NCBI GenBank assembly: GCA_030609055.1
Contig: JAUWCZ010000010.1
Span: forward strand, 1 to 36,155
Length of the DNA stretch: 36,155 bases
Direction: 5' to 3'
Source: Chloroflexota bacterium
GTDB lineage: Bacteria > Chloroflexota > Anaerolineae > Anaerolineales > UBA11858
The first letter of the stretch is position 1. Each line of letters begins with the position of its first letter. A program made the position numbers and the translations under genes. Below the pieces are notes generated by a model, which saw only the letters and a program-made list of their open reading frames with translations, was not told where the DNA came from and did no database searches. Shown one piece after another: positions 1 to 8,272 of this stretch.

Positions 1-60
1 TCCCAATTCGATAAAAACTTCCGACCTGAGGATGAGGAAGAACCAATTGCCGTAGGTTAA
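1..60 (+). CDS. 3' end of an unidentified gene (partial)
   Basis: The first frame is open from the window edge and ends with TAA at 58-60, giving 19 residues that finish in an acidic run and IAVG. A convincing rho-independent terminator follows at 109, which supports a real plus-strand gene ending here. There is too little protein to name a family. Confidence 0.55.
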   Translation, partial: SQFDKNFRPEDEEEPIAVG

Positions 61-108
61 TAATCAAAACGGCGCACGGAGCAGGTACGCCGCATTGTAT
101 AAACCACA

Positions 109-155
109 GACCGGTGCATCTAAAGTTTGGTAGAAGATGCACCGATCTTTTTATT
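109..155 (+). terminator. Rho-independent terminator of the upstream plus-strand gene
   Basis: A 12-bp stem with one mismatch (109-120 with 136-147, around GGTGCATC) is followed by five T and a further T-rich stretch. The T tract is on the plus-strand side, so it ends the gene that leaves the window at 60 rather than the minus-strand peroxiredoxin that converges on it. Confidence 0.75.
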
Positions 156-156
156 T

Positions 157-618
157 CTAGCCCCTTAATTCATCCAGGACTTCAATGCTGTGATTGGCGG
201 GAGATACTTTCTCATAAACTTTCTGAATGCGTCCATCAGGATCAATTAGATATGTGGTCCGATGTACGCCCTCATATTCTTTCCCGAAGCTTTTCTTTGG
301 TCCCCAGACGCCGAATAGTTCACAGACCTTATGATCCTCGTCAGCCAGTAATGTAAAGGGAAGGTTATATTTGCTCTTAAACTTGGCATGCGATTGGGGG
401 GAATCCGGGCTGACCCCCAGAATAATCACATTTGCATCATCATATTGGCTGTAGTCGTCCCGGAAGTTACAGGCTTCTTTAGTGCAGCCTGGGGTATCAT
501 CCTTGGGATAGAAATACAGCAGCACATACTTTCCCTGGTAATCTGACAGGTTGTGAATTTGCCCATTTTCATCCGAGAGCATAAAATCTGGTGCTTGCTG
601 TCCAACTTCTATTATCAT
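157..618 (-). CDS. bcp: Thiol peroxidase, Bcp/PrxQ-type peroxiredoxin
   Basis: Reduces hydrogen peroxide and organic hydroperoxides with electrons from thioredoxin; cytosolic antioxidant. The thioredoxin-fold protein of 153 residues carries the peroxidatic motif TPGCTKEAC, giving Cys45 and Cys50, the same spacing as the E. coli BCP peroxidatic and resolving cysteines. I start it at the ATG at 618, six bases after AGGAG; an in-frame TTG two codons upstream would add only two residues and spoil the spacing. It is followed upstream by the MBL-fold gene on the same strand, 36 bases away, so the two may be co-transcribed. Family assignment is secure. Confidence 0.93.
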   Translation of the reverse strand: MIIEVGQQAPDFMLSDENGQIHNLSDYQGKYVLLYFYPKDDTPGCTKEACNFRDDYSQYDDANVIILGVSPDSPQSHAKFKSKYNLPFTLLADEDHKVCELFGVWGPKKSFGKEYEGVHRTTYLIDPDGRIQKVYEKVSPANHSIEVLDELRG

Positions 619-654
619 CTCCAACTCCTGTTAATTAGTGATTTGTTTTAATTA

Positions 655-1452
655 CTAGTGGGAAAAGCCAGTTGTATTCTCCTGGAAACTGAATTTATCG
701 TGAGCACTGATTGCCCGAACCTCCTGCCCATGTTCTTGAAGCAAGTTGCGGAGTTGGGGAACATAAGGTCCGATGACTCGGCTGGCAAAACCTGATGATA
801 GGAAATCTAATCTGTGGACGGATTCTCCTCGGTGATAGAGGTATGTATCCTTATGGTATGGCGATGCGGCATCTCCACAGTGTAAGAGCCAATTCCCGGG
901 TTTACCAATGGCGACTCCGCAATGCCCACGAGTATGACCGGGGAGAGGTATGAGCAAGAAATCAGCTTCGGATGTCTCCAGGACCGGGATAGAATCAAAT
1001 CCAAACCAATTAGACCCATCTTTTTCATGAAAAATCCAGTTTGGATCATGTGCCCAATGGCTTTGATCATAGGCAAATTCCATAATACCTCTAGGATTCA
1101 TCACGGCTAAATACTCCCGTTTATAGATGTGGATGTTTACCCAGGGAAAATCCCCCAATCCGCCTGCATGATCAAAGTGCAGATGGGTTTGAATAATATG
1201 CCTGACATCTTTTACATCATACCCGAGCGCTTTAACCTGAAAAATCGCTGTCTCTTCCAAATTACATGGTACCCCCATGTAACGCAGGAAAAAACGCATC
1301 TTCCGGGAAGGGGCGGAATAATCCCGGGAACCAAAGCCGGTATCCACCAAAACTAGACCGCTGCTGGTCTCTACCAGTAAGCAATAGACGATTGAATCCA
1401 CCTGGACAAAGGGTGCTTTTAGCGTGCCGCAATTCAGGTGGTGGATAACCAT
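655..1452 (-). CDS. MBL-fold metallo-hydrolase, N-acyl homoserine lactonase-like
   Basis: Metallo-beta-lactamase-fold hydrolase of 265 residues with the dinuclear zinc motif HLHFDH (His90, His92, Asp94, His95), a later PLPGHTRGH histidine, an HCGDA metal-bridging aspartate and a C-terminal SAHD. The N-terminal VDTGFG strand and the overall order match the AttM/AiiA-like quorum-quenching lactonase branch, but glyoxalase II-like and other esterase activities use the same scaffold, so the substrate is open. A GGAG lies nine bases before the ATG. Same strand as the peroxiredoxin downstream and the M48 protease upstream. No signal peptide: cytosolic. Confidence 0.82.
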   Translation of the reverse strand: MVIHHLNCGTLKAPFVQVDSIVYCLLVETSSGLVLVDTGFGSRDYSAPSRKMRFFLRYMGVPCNLEETAIFQVKALGYDVKDVRHIIQTHLHFDHAGGLGDFPWVNIHIYKREYLAVMNPRGIMEFAYDQSHWAHDPNWIFHEKDGSNWFGFDSIPVLETSEADFLLIPLPGHTRGHCGVAIGKPGNWLLHCGDAASPYHKDTYLYHRGESVHRLDFLSSGFASRVIGPYVPQLRNLLQEHGQEVRAISAHDKFSFQENTTGFSH

Positions 1453-1497
1453 AGATCAATCTCCGGGATATTAGATTGGATGCTTCCGCTTTAATGC

Positions 1498-2637
1498 TTA
1501 ACGGTTCTCTGGTTTATACGATTGCGCCCTCAGGATCCGCTTTTCAAGAGCTGGATGGGAGTGAAGGAAGAACTCGATCCAGGGTTCTGGATCAACTTCA
1601 GCCAGGTTCTGGTTGCTGAGCCGGGTTAATGCGGAGGCATATGAGAACCCTTTTCCGGTCAGCTGAAGGGCAAACTCATCTGCCAATTGTTCCCGCCAGC
1701 GACTGAAACCATTGCTCAGCGGCATGGTAATTAATCCAAATACACCGAGGAACAAACCGAACAAAGGCAGGGCAGCAATGTCGGAAATTGATTCAAATCC
1801 AAATCTGTTTATACCCCAGGATAATCCCCGAGAGGTAAGATACAAACCTCCCAATGTGATGACGGTTTGGACAGCCATTCCTAATGGGATATCATGATTC
1901 GCATGATGTCCTAATTCATGGGCGAGCACAGTTTCAATTTCATCCGGTGAGAATTCTTTCAACAGCGTGTCCCCAAGGATTATTCGGCGGGTATTTCCCA
2001 GTCCGGTCAGCCCCGCATTGGCTGCTTTTGTCCTGCGACTCATGTCAAATTTAAATACCCCGGCTACATTTGTACCGGCTTTTTCCGCCAGTGAAATCAA
2101 GCGTTCCTGAAGATCCAAATGCTCTTCATCCAGTGGTAAAAACTTGTAAAAAATGGGAAACAAAAGGACAGGAGCCAGGTTAGCGAGTATGACATTAAAC
2201 AGTAGTAAAAAACCTGCAGTCCACAGCCACCAGGTGTCCGAGGCAGTCCTTAGTATCAGATAGAGAACTTCTAGCAGGAAGCCGCCAATAACAGCTGATA
2301 GTAGGAGGCTTTTGATCAAGTCGCCCCACCATCCCTTTAGTGTCTGGTTAGATTGCTGATAGCGATGGGGAAGGACATATCCGGTATAGTAGGAGAGTGG
2401 TAGATCTAGAAGAGAAAATACAGCGCCAAATACAGCGCCAAAAACAACTACGGCAATCCACTGATTTTGAGTCCAGCTGAAAATCCAATCCCGGAGCAGG
2501 AAAGACCATCCCACCAGGAGCCAAACCAATAGCATAACTGCACCCAACGCCAGATCGAGGAGCATGAACTGGCGGCGGATTTTGGCATATTGTTTAGCTT
2601 GCTGCTGTCGCTGAGGGTCAAGTGTTTGATGATCCAT
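1498..2637 (-). CDS. M48-family integral membrane zinc metalloprotease (Ste24/CAAX protease 1-like)
   Basis: Membrane metallopeptidase of 379 residues. HELGH at residues 240-244 is the zinc-binding HEXXH, and the downstream REQLADEFAL supplies the ExxxD third-ligand motif of M48. Several hydrophobic helices precede the catalytic site (about 27-50, 66-85, 113-135, 145-168) and more follow it, matching the Ste24 multi-spanning layout rather than soluble BepA/LoiP forms. In bacteria such proteins are linked to membrane-protein quality control; the CAAX label reflects fold only, as prenylation is not expected here. No good Shine-Dalgarno precedes the ATG. The minus-strand neighbours downstream are unrelated in function. 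Confidence 0.88.
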   Translation of the reverse strand: MDHQTLDPQRQQQAKQYAKIRRQFMLLDLALGAVMLLVWLLVGWSFLLRDWIFSWTQNQWIAVVVFGAVFGAVFSLLDLPLSYYTGYVLPHRYQQSNQTLKGWWGDLIKSLLLSAVIGGFLLEVLYLILRTASDTWWLWTAGFLLLFNVILANLAPVLLFPIFYKFLPLDEEHLDLQERLISLAEKAGTNVAGVFKFDMSRRTKAANAGLTGLGNTRRIILGDTLLKEFSPDEIETVLAHELGHHANHDIPLGMAVQTVITLGGLYLTSRGLSWGINRFGFESISDIAALPLFGLFLGVFGLITMPLSNGFSRWREQLADEFALQLTGKGFSYASALTRLSNQNLAEVDPEPWIEFFLHSHPALEKRILRAQSYKPENR

Positions 2638-2755
2638 TGTTTAAGATTAAGATATACTATGATACTAAGCTGATCAAGATTATATTCTGTATATTATACA
2701 AGACTGTAGTTTTTATCTCTATAGTCAGTAGCTGATTCCTGGTCAGAAAGTGATT

Positions 2756-2795
2756 TTGACGAAAGTGATATTTATAGTAATAAATTGTATATAAT
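2756..2795 (+). promoter_or_regulatory. Possible sigma70 promoter for the Hsp70-like/FHA gene
   Basis: TTGACG at 2756-2761 is followed after 17 bases by AATAAA, and a perfect TATAAT occurs at 2790-2795 without a well-placed -35. The 223-base AT-rich gap between the divergent M48 and FHA genes must hold promoters for both; which hexamers are used cannot be settled by eye. Confidence 0.3.
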
Positions 2796-2860
2796 TCATA
2801 AGGATCATTAGATTGTTTTATTGGGAAATCTGGACTTGCTAGAGTGAAAGGTAAACGCGA

Positions 2861-4408
2861 ATGGGCTTAGGGGATAAGATTAATCTTTATGCTTTGGACT
2901 GCGGAACGGTAAATTGGCGCCTGTACCGCATGGAATATCATTTTGAAGAGGGGATTGCTCAACATGTGACAAGTCCACTTTCCTCTCCATTATCCAATTT
3001 CACAGATCGTAAACTACCCGCTGTCATGACGTTAACCGAAGATGGTACTGGCGTGGAAGCCATCGGAGAAAAGGCGCTGGGATATTTGGAAGATAGTCAG
3101 ATCCGGAATCGGGTGCGGGAGTTCTTTAAACCTTCCATCGGGTCCCATCTTATCGAGAATCCTTCACCTCACCAGGAGCGCTACAGCCATTTTGAAGCGC
3201 TTCTATTCACGCGCTTGTTGTTAAAATCTCTCATATTCCAAATTCAAGAAGAAAAATATAATTCGGAACCATTTGATGACCAGATTCACTTTTCAATTAC
3301 CTATCCTGATCGGTGGCTTTCAGATTATGATGGAAAAATCTTTGATGATTATTACCACGTGATCCTGGAATGTTTTCCTCCGGAACTCAATGAGCGGGTC
3401 CATTTTATCCCGGAATCGGAAGGAGTGGTCCTGGGATTGCGTGATCAATCTCTTTTGGATCAATTACATGCTAAAGAAATCAACCTGATCCTTGATGTAG
3501 GGGGAAGCACTACAACGGTATATGCCAAAAAATACAATACCGAGACCGGTATCCTGGATAATATCAATCGCCATGAAGAGCCATTTGGTGGTGGATTGTA
3601 TGACGCGTTGTTGGCAAAATATCTATCCGATGAACTCCAGATCCCCCCTCAGGAATTGGCTGCAGATACTTCTGCTTTTATGGCGTTGAGAATTTGGGGA
3701 CAACTCTTAAAGGAGACCCTCAGTAGGAAAATCATTGGTGGAGAAGAAACAGTTAACGATCTCACTGAGCAGCATTCAATAACCCTGGTTATGAAGAATA
3801 ACCAGGTCTTTAGAAAAAACATAAATATTAACTTAGACGAATTTATCCAGTTGAATCTTCCCCTGGATGAAGCGTTTCAGGATGTTGTTTCCAGAGCGCT
3901 GGATACTATGGATATCGATGAGAAAGCCGTCGGAAGAGTAATTCTTCTGGGCGGGGGCGTTTTGATGCCCGGTATATTAGAAGGGATTAAAACCCGCTTT
4001 GGAACTGATAAAGTGATTTTCCCTGATCATCCGGAAGAAATTGTTGTCAGAGGAATTGGATTGGCATTCACCAGCGCATTACCAGAACAGGCAGCAGTCG
4101 AATATAAACATAAATCGAGCAAGAAGACCAGCTGGCGGATGGTTCACGAAAATGGCACAATGGTTGAAATCAATAAAGAGATAATGATCGCGGGCCGGAG
4201 CAGGGAAGCAGATATCCATTTGGATAGCAAAAAATGTTCCAGAACGCATGCCCTTATCCGGTTAGAAGGAAAGTCTCTGACTCTGCTTGATCTGAATAGT
4301 AAAAATGGCACCGTAGTAAATGATACCGAGCTCTCAGCTAATACACCTCAGTTGCTCCGGGAAGGTGATGAGATCCGATTTGGAGACCAACAATTCACCA
4401 TAGAATAG
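2861..4408 (+). CDS. Hsp70/actin-like ATPase fused to a C-terminal FHA domain
   Basis: 515 residues with two parts. Residues 1-410 show the actin/Hsp70 ATPase signatures: an N-terminal ALDCGT phosphate-1 loop (about 11-16), LDVGGSTTTVY phosphate-2 (about 211-221), and an adenosine motif ILLGGGVLMPGI (361-372). Residues about 428-515 form an FHA domain with GR (445-446), SRTH (460-463) and NG (482-483), the residues that bind phosphothreonine peptides. No Hsp70 substrate-binding domain is present. The likely role is a nucleotide-dependent partner of Ser/Thr-kinase signalling, but that is inference. AAAGG precedes the start. It is monocistronic: divergent promoter upstream and a strong terminator downstream. 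Confidence 0.8.
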   Translation: MGLGDKINLYALDCGTVNWRLYRMEYHFEEGIAQHVTSPLSSPLSNFTDRKLPAVMTLTEDGTGVEAIGEKALGYLEDSQIRNRVREFFKPSIGSHLIENPSPHQERYSHFEALLFTRLLLKSLIFQIQEEKYNSEPFDDQIHFSITYPDRWLSDYDGKIFDDYYHVILECFPPELNERVHFIPESEGVVLGLRDQSLLDQLHAKEINLILDVGGSTTTVYAKKYNTETGILDNINRHEEPFGGGLYDALLAKYLSDELQIPPQELAADTSAFMALRIWGQLLKETLSRKIIGGEETVNDLTEQHSITLVMKNNQVFRKNININLDEFIQLNLPLDEAFQDVVSRALDTMDIDEKAVGRVILLGGGVLMPGILEGIKTRFGTDKVIFPDHPEEIVVRGIGLAFTSALPEQAAVEYKHKSSKKTSWRMVHENGTMVEINKEIMIAGRSREADIHLDSKKCSRTHALIRLEGKSLTLLDLNSKNGTVVNDTELSANTPQLLREGDEIRFGDQQFTIE

Positions 4409-4426
4409 AAAGTAGATCGTACCTAG

Positions 4427-4455
4427 AAACCCTTCTTGTTGAGAAGGGTTTTTCT
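4427..4455 (+). terminator. Rho-independent terminator of the Hsp70-like/FHA gene
   Basis: A perfect 10-bp stem (AAACCCTTCT, 4427-4436, with 4442-4451), a 5-base loop and a T-rich tail. It lies 18 bases after the stop codon. Confidence 0.88.
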
Positions 4456-4488
4456 TTGTCAAATAAGAATGATTTTTTATTTCTAAAT

Positions 4489-4938
4489 CTATTCTTCCAA
4501 TGTGAGAATCCACTCTGCCAGAGCATTGATTTCTTCAGCGGATAAACGACCTTCCCACGAGGGCATACCACCTGACCCGTTGGTGATTATATTGGCATAA
4601 AAGGACGCTTCTTGGGTAAGGCGCTCTGGAAGCAGGGACGGTCCGCGTGCGCCAGATCGATCTGCACCATGGCAGCCGGCACACTTACTTGAGAATATAG
4701 CAGCAACGTCAATACCAGGCGCCTCAGCTTCACTTACCTCATCTATGGCTTCCGCCTTTGTATCCTCCCCTTCTGTTGACTCCTGTTCCGAATCCGCAGG
4801 TGCCTGCTGTTCTTCCTGTTGGGGCTGACTCTCGATCGGTACAGGCGTGGGAGTTGGGGGCACTTCCCTGGGTGTACATGCGGTTATCAGAATCAGTAAT
4901 CCAATGACAATGATCCAATAAACGTTAATCTTTTTCAT
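4489..4938 (-). CDS. Lipoprotein cytochrome c (class I, single heme)
   Basis: Extracytoplasmic electron carrier of 149 residues. A lipoprotein signal ends in LITAC (lipidated Cys21), then an acidic Pro/Gln/Glu-rich linker of about 50 residues, then a small cytochrome domain with CAGCH (Cys86, Cys89, His90) and a probable axial Met125 in GGMPSW. The tethered small c-type cytochrome is the usual electron shuttle of Gram-positive-like or single-membrane cells lacking a free periplasm. AGGAG lies six bases upstream of the ATG. It diverges from a Crp/Fnr regulator and opens the redox region; it could donate to or accept from the membrane proteins further right. Confidence 0.9.
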   Translation of the reverse strand: MKKINVYWIIVIGLLILITACTPREVPPTPTPVPIESQPQQEEQQAPADSEQESTEGEDTKAEAIDEVSEAEAPGIDVAAIFSSKCAGCHGADRSGARGPSLLPERLTQEASFYANIITNGSGGMPSWEGRLSAEEINALAEWILTLEE

Positions 4939-5156
4939 CTGAGACTCCTATTTCTACGGACAAATAGCACTCGTACTATATATCACATTGCCCTGTATTT
5001 GAGTATCTAAATTTATATATTAATGCCGTTCTCCTGGAAGAAACTGAAACCCAAATGATAGGTTTCATGTACAATTCTAAATACCTGCTCCGACCATTGC
5101 AAACCCACCCAGGATATGATCTGATGAAAAGAGTACTCTCTTCTAGGGAAAGCAGA

Positions 5157-5810
5157 ATGCAGGTATTGAGGGACAATAGATATCTGACAGGTTTAAGTGA
5201 TTCTATCCTGCAATACCTGGTTCAAAACACGCACTTATCTGAGTACGATGCGGAAGAAATCATCATCCGTGAGGGCCAGCCTTGTCAGGGTTTGGGTATT
5301 ATTGAGTCCGGCTGGGTGAAAATGTATAAGAATTCTCCTACCGGACGAGAAATGATTATCAATATTATCGAAGCGGGGGACTCATTTAATGAAGTCCCGG
5401 TTTTTGATCAATTAGATAACCCGATTAATGTGGGAGCCATCACAGACAGCAGGATCTGGTTGATTGATGCCATGGCGTTGCGATCGGTGATATCCAATCA
5501 TCCGGAGGCTGCTCAACAAATCATTATCAACTTATCTCAGAATTTACGCAAACTGGTCGGCATGGTTGCTGAACTATCATTTTATACCGTGACTTCCCGG
5601 TTGGCACGGTTGCTGCGAGAACTGCCCCAAGACCAGCTTTCTGGGAGCGGTTCACAGCGATTGACCCAAGATGATTTGGCAGCCCGCATAGGTACTGTAC
5701 GAGAAGTTGTTGCCCGCTCCCTAAAAGAGCTTGAGAAGAGCGGGGCGATTGAACTCAACAGGGGCAAGATTAAGATTGTAAATCTGGACAAGTTGATCGA
5801 TTGTGAATGA
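5157..5810 (+). CDS. Crp/Fnr-family transcriptional regulator (first of two)
   Basis: A cyclic-nucleotide-binding-like beta-roll is followed by a winged HTH whose recognition helix contains GTVREVVARSL. I start it at ATG 5157, preceded at seven bases by AGGGA: this gives 218 residues beginning MQVLRDNRYLTGLSD, the canonical family N-terminus. The frame is open upstream to an ATG at 5055, which would add 34 residues without family counterpart. There is no N-terminal cysteine set, so an Fnr-type [4Fe-4S] oxygen switch is excluded; DNR/NNR-type NO sensing or small-molecule binding remain possible. Divergent from the cytochrome c gene. Confidence 0.9.
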   Translation: MQVLRDNRYLTGLSDSILQYLVQNTHLSEYDAEEIIIREGQPCQGLGIIESGWVKMYKNSPTGREMIINIIEAGDSFNEVPVFDQLDNPINVGAITDSRIWLIDAMALRSVISNHPEAAQQIIINLSQNLRKLVGMVAELSFYTVTSRLARLLRELPQDQLSGSGSQRLTQDDLAARIGTVREVVARSLKELEKSGAIELNRGKIKIVNLDKLIDCE

Positions 5811-5819
5811 ACAGCCGAG

Positions 5820-5833
5820 GTGATTGATATCAC
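5820..5833. promoter_or_regulatory. GTGAT-N4-ATCAC palindrome (Crp/Fnr-like site)
   Basis: GTGATTGATATCAC has perfect 5-bp arms in the Crp/Fnr half-site register. It sits ten bases past the regulator's stop codon, between convergent genes, where no promoter is expected, so it may be chance or a decoy. It shares the GTGA-N6-TCAC core with the two sites near 11600. Confidence 0.35.
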
Positions 5834-5871
5834 GTGAAATAAAACAATAACAGTACTTGTTGATTTAACCC

Positions 5872-5911
5872 AAGGACCGCTATCTCAGATTGATAACGGT
5901 CCTTTTGTTTA
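5872..5911 (+). terminator. Rho-independent terminator after the first Crp/Fnr gene
   Basis: AAGGACCG (5872-5879) pairs with CGGTCCTT (5897-5904); four more pairs (TATC with GATA) follow after a one-base mismatch, and the tail is TTTGTTT. It separates the regulator from the convergent membrane-protein gene. Confidence 0.85.
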
Positions 5912-5968
5912 ATAATCAAATTGTTCTCTGGGCCAACGTCTTGAAAATGAATATAAAACCAGGTGAGC

Positions 5969-6627
5969 TTACGAAATCATTTTTTCCAAGCTGGCGGGAG
6001 AATGGTGGAAAAGCACAGATTTGGAGATCAGCCATATACCAAGTAGGATCAATATGCTTCCGCAAATGAACAATGCATTATGAAAAGCGTCTGCATAGTT
6101 GATGACATCCATCGTGTGAGTTGGACCTGCCCACATCTGCACACTGAGAACTAACAAACCTGCTACGATTGCTGTGAGACCACCGGCTGCGCCAGATGAA
6201 TCAGTCGTGTCTTTCTCGAATAGTGCCATTTCCCGAAACCTAGGTAATCGGAAGAGTAGGAAAATCACCAGTGTGATGATTGTAAAATAGACGATAAAAT
6301 CAACTGGCTTCGAGGATCCCCTTAGGGCGCGGGAAGTAAGCATATGGGTACCCCCGGTGACGATTCCCAGTATCAGCGCAACAAGAGCGGCACTTTCAGC
6401 GTTTTTCTTACCTTTGATAAGATCGATTGTTGCCCGGATGCCTAGGATACCGATAAAAATACCTACCAGGACATAAAGAATATACAACCATTGATAAGGG
6501 AGCAGCGTTTCCATATCATATTTGGCTGGCCAAAGCGCAGCGCAGGTTGTCCCTGCGCCACCTAACAAGGTGATAGCGGCTGTGATGCCTAGAAAAGAAT
6601 GCCGATGAACCGCAAAAATTTCTTCAT
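5969..6627 (-). CDS. Polytopic membrane protein with an apparent N-terminal frameshift
   Basis: The long frame (199 residues from 6568) has no sensible start: it opens with a TTG inside what reads as a signal sequence. Upstream, an ATG at 6627 with a strong AGGGAGAGG site encodes MKKFLRFIGILF and then hits TAG at 6591-6589. Adding one base to the run of four A on the plus strand (6593-6596) joins the frames as GILF-LGITAAITLLGG, a natural hydrophobic leader. I therefore annotate 5969-6627 as one gene carrying a -1 indel. The protein has about five helices, with His residues in GGTHML and DAFHNALF. Family not recognised. It is the last gene of the minus-strand run that includes ctaB. Confidence 0.6.
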
Positions 6628-6678
6628 TGTATTCCTCTCCCTAATCTCTGATAATAATTCGCTTCCTAGTATGGTAGA

Positions 6679-7284
6679 TTATCCAAACGAAAATCCGGCT
6701 ACAAATGCAGCTGTCATTAAGAGCAACAACACCGGGAGCAACGTGAGGATGGTCTTCTGGGAGAGAATGGGCTGGCCCGCTCTTAGGAAAGCCAGTAGTA
6801 ATCCTCCCATACCGATCAATGCGCCGCCCAGACCAACAAGTGAAAATCCAACTGGCATGGTTCCCTGAATACTGAGTATGATAGGCAGGAGAAATATGAT
6901 CAAACCCGCGATTCCATGCACAATTGCCAGGACAATGGTGGCACTTTTGCCCGTGACGGAAAATCGTGTGATCACAATCGCGGTAAATCCCACCACGGAA
7001 AAAATGAGATAGAGGATAGTATACTCGGGCAAGTGTTCTGAGATCAGCCCCAGGGAAAGGCTGAGGGGGATAAGGGTTGAGACTATTACCACTGTCTTAC
7101 TCTCCAGCCCTTCGAATCCCAGGATGATTAATATCAATCCTGCCACTAATAATGTGCCAAATCCGATGGTATAGAACCAGATCGTCAGCGGTTCCATTCC
7201 ATCCATTCCTGCTGTAATTTGGTAGGCCGCAAGTAAACCTGTTGCCAGCAGAAGAATCCGATCCGCAATTGATATTCTTTTCAT
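6679..7284 (-). CDS. Small polytopic membrane protein, paralogue of the 10897-11523 product
   Basis: 201 residues, about seven hydrophobic helices. It shares clear blocks with the protein encoded at 10897-11523: HGIAGLIIFLLP against HGVAGLIIFLLP, and LVGLGGALIGMGG against LVGIGGALIGLGG, in the same order and at similar positions, so the two are paralogues. The shared His in HG(I/V)AG could be a heme ligand, but one conserved His is weak evidence. It begins four bases after the ctaB stop, so it is very probably co-translated with heme O synthase. No family name recognised. Confidence 0.75.
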   Translation of the reverse strand: MKRISIADRILLLATGLLAAYQITAGMDGMEPLTIWFYTIGFGTLLVAGLILIILGFEGLESKTVVIVSTLIPLSLSLGLISEHLPEYTILYLIFSVVGFTAIVITRFSVTGKSATIVLAIVHGIAGLIIFLLPIILSIQGTMPVGFSLVGLGGALIGMGGLLLAFLRAGQPILSQKTILTLLPVLLLLMTAAFVAGFSFG

Positions 7285-7288
7285 CTGC

Positions 7289-8164
7289 TTAGAATCCTAC
7301 TGAGAACAAGAGAAGCATGGAGCTCAACATGTACAAAGAGGCATATTTAAACAGACCCAATGTGATCCTGTCTGAGGGAAAAGTTAGGCTTCGTACGGCG
7401 AGGACCAGCAAACCGACTGCCATCACAGCCATCAATCGCAGGAAACCCCAGGTCATTCCTACCCCGTAGGCAGCTAAGCCCATTGCCAGAGCGGTCAAGA
7501 TACTGGAGACAGCGATTATCAGCCGGGTAGTTTGGAAATTGTATGCACTCGGGAAGGTTGGGATGTTTGCGGCCTGGTAATCTTCATGATAGCGGATGCT
7601 GAAGGTGAGGATATGGGTCGGTATCCAGAATAAAATCGCCATAGCTAGGGCAATTCCGATCCAGTCAATTTGACCTGTTCCCAATACCCGGCCCGCCAAC
7701 ACTGGCATACCACCTGAAATTCCCCCCCAGACAATTGACCAGGCAGTCCGTCTCTTCAACCATATGGTGTATATCACTACATCAAAGAACAATCCCGCAA
7801 AAACCACAGCACCGTACAGTAGATCCAGGGCAAGTGCCCAGGTGATCCCCACAAAGGAAAGGATGAGGCCGAGGATCAAGGCTTCCTGGGGACTTGTTTT
7901 CCCGGTGCTTAAAGGACGATTGCAGGTCCTAGGCATCATGGCATCAATATCTCGGTCATACCACATATTCAGCACTGTGCTGCCGCTGATTGCCAGAAAT
8001 AAGCTTCCTGACAAGGCTAACAGCGTGGGGATATTCAGGATAGGGCAGCGAGCGCTCATGTATCCAGCCAAGCCGGTGATGAGAAGCAGCCCGGTTTGGA
8101 GGGATTTGATAAGTGGGAAGTATTTTGTTTTTATTATTTTTAAGTCAGTTATGATCCTAATCAT
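7289..8164 (-). CDS. ctaB: Heme O synthase (protoheme IX farnesyltransferase)
   Basis: UbiA-superfamily membrane prenyltransferase that adds a farnesyl group to heme b to make heme O, precursor of heme A. The 291-residue protein has the Mg-prenyl-PP motif NMWYDRDIDAMMPRT, then YTIWLKRRTAWSIVWGG and a GGMPVLAG loop, all diagnostic for CtaB/CyoE, with about nine helices. No CoxA/CtaA heme A synthase or CuA oxidase subunit is in view, so heme O or A may serve the oxidase-like protein at 9220-10761. The ATG lacks a strong ribosome site. It sits in a minus-strand run between the SUMF1-fold lipoprotein and the small membrane protein. Confidence 0.93.
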   Translation of the reverse strand: MIRIITDLKIIKTKYFPLIKSLQTGLLLITGLAGYMSARCPILNIPTLLALSGSLFLAISGSTVLNMWYDRDIDAMMPRTCNRPLSTGKTSPQEALILGLILSFVGITWALALDLLYGAVVFAGLFFDVVIYTIWLKRRTAWSIVWGGISGGMPVLAGRVLGTGQIDWIGIALAMAILFWIPTHILTFSIRYHEDYQAANIPTFPSAYNFQTTRLIIAVSSILTALAMGLAAYGVGMTWGFLRLMAVMAVGLLVLAVRSLTFPSDRITLGLFKYASLYMLSSMLLLFSVGF

Positions 8165-8272
8165 AAATCATCCAACTTTTCTGGAACAAGGGGGGTTTTC
8201 GCAAATCTCCTCACATTGTACATCTTTTTCCTGAATTTGTTTTGGTTGAATTCCTCACATCAGGGAAATTGT

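Noticed and set aside
5055-5156. Extended N-terminus of the first Crp/Fnr regulator
   Set aside because: The added residues match nothing in the family and the ATG at 5157 has a better ribosome site.
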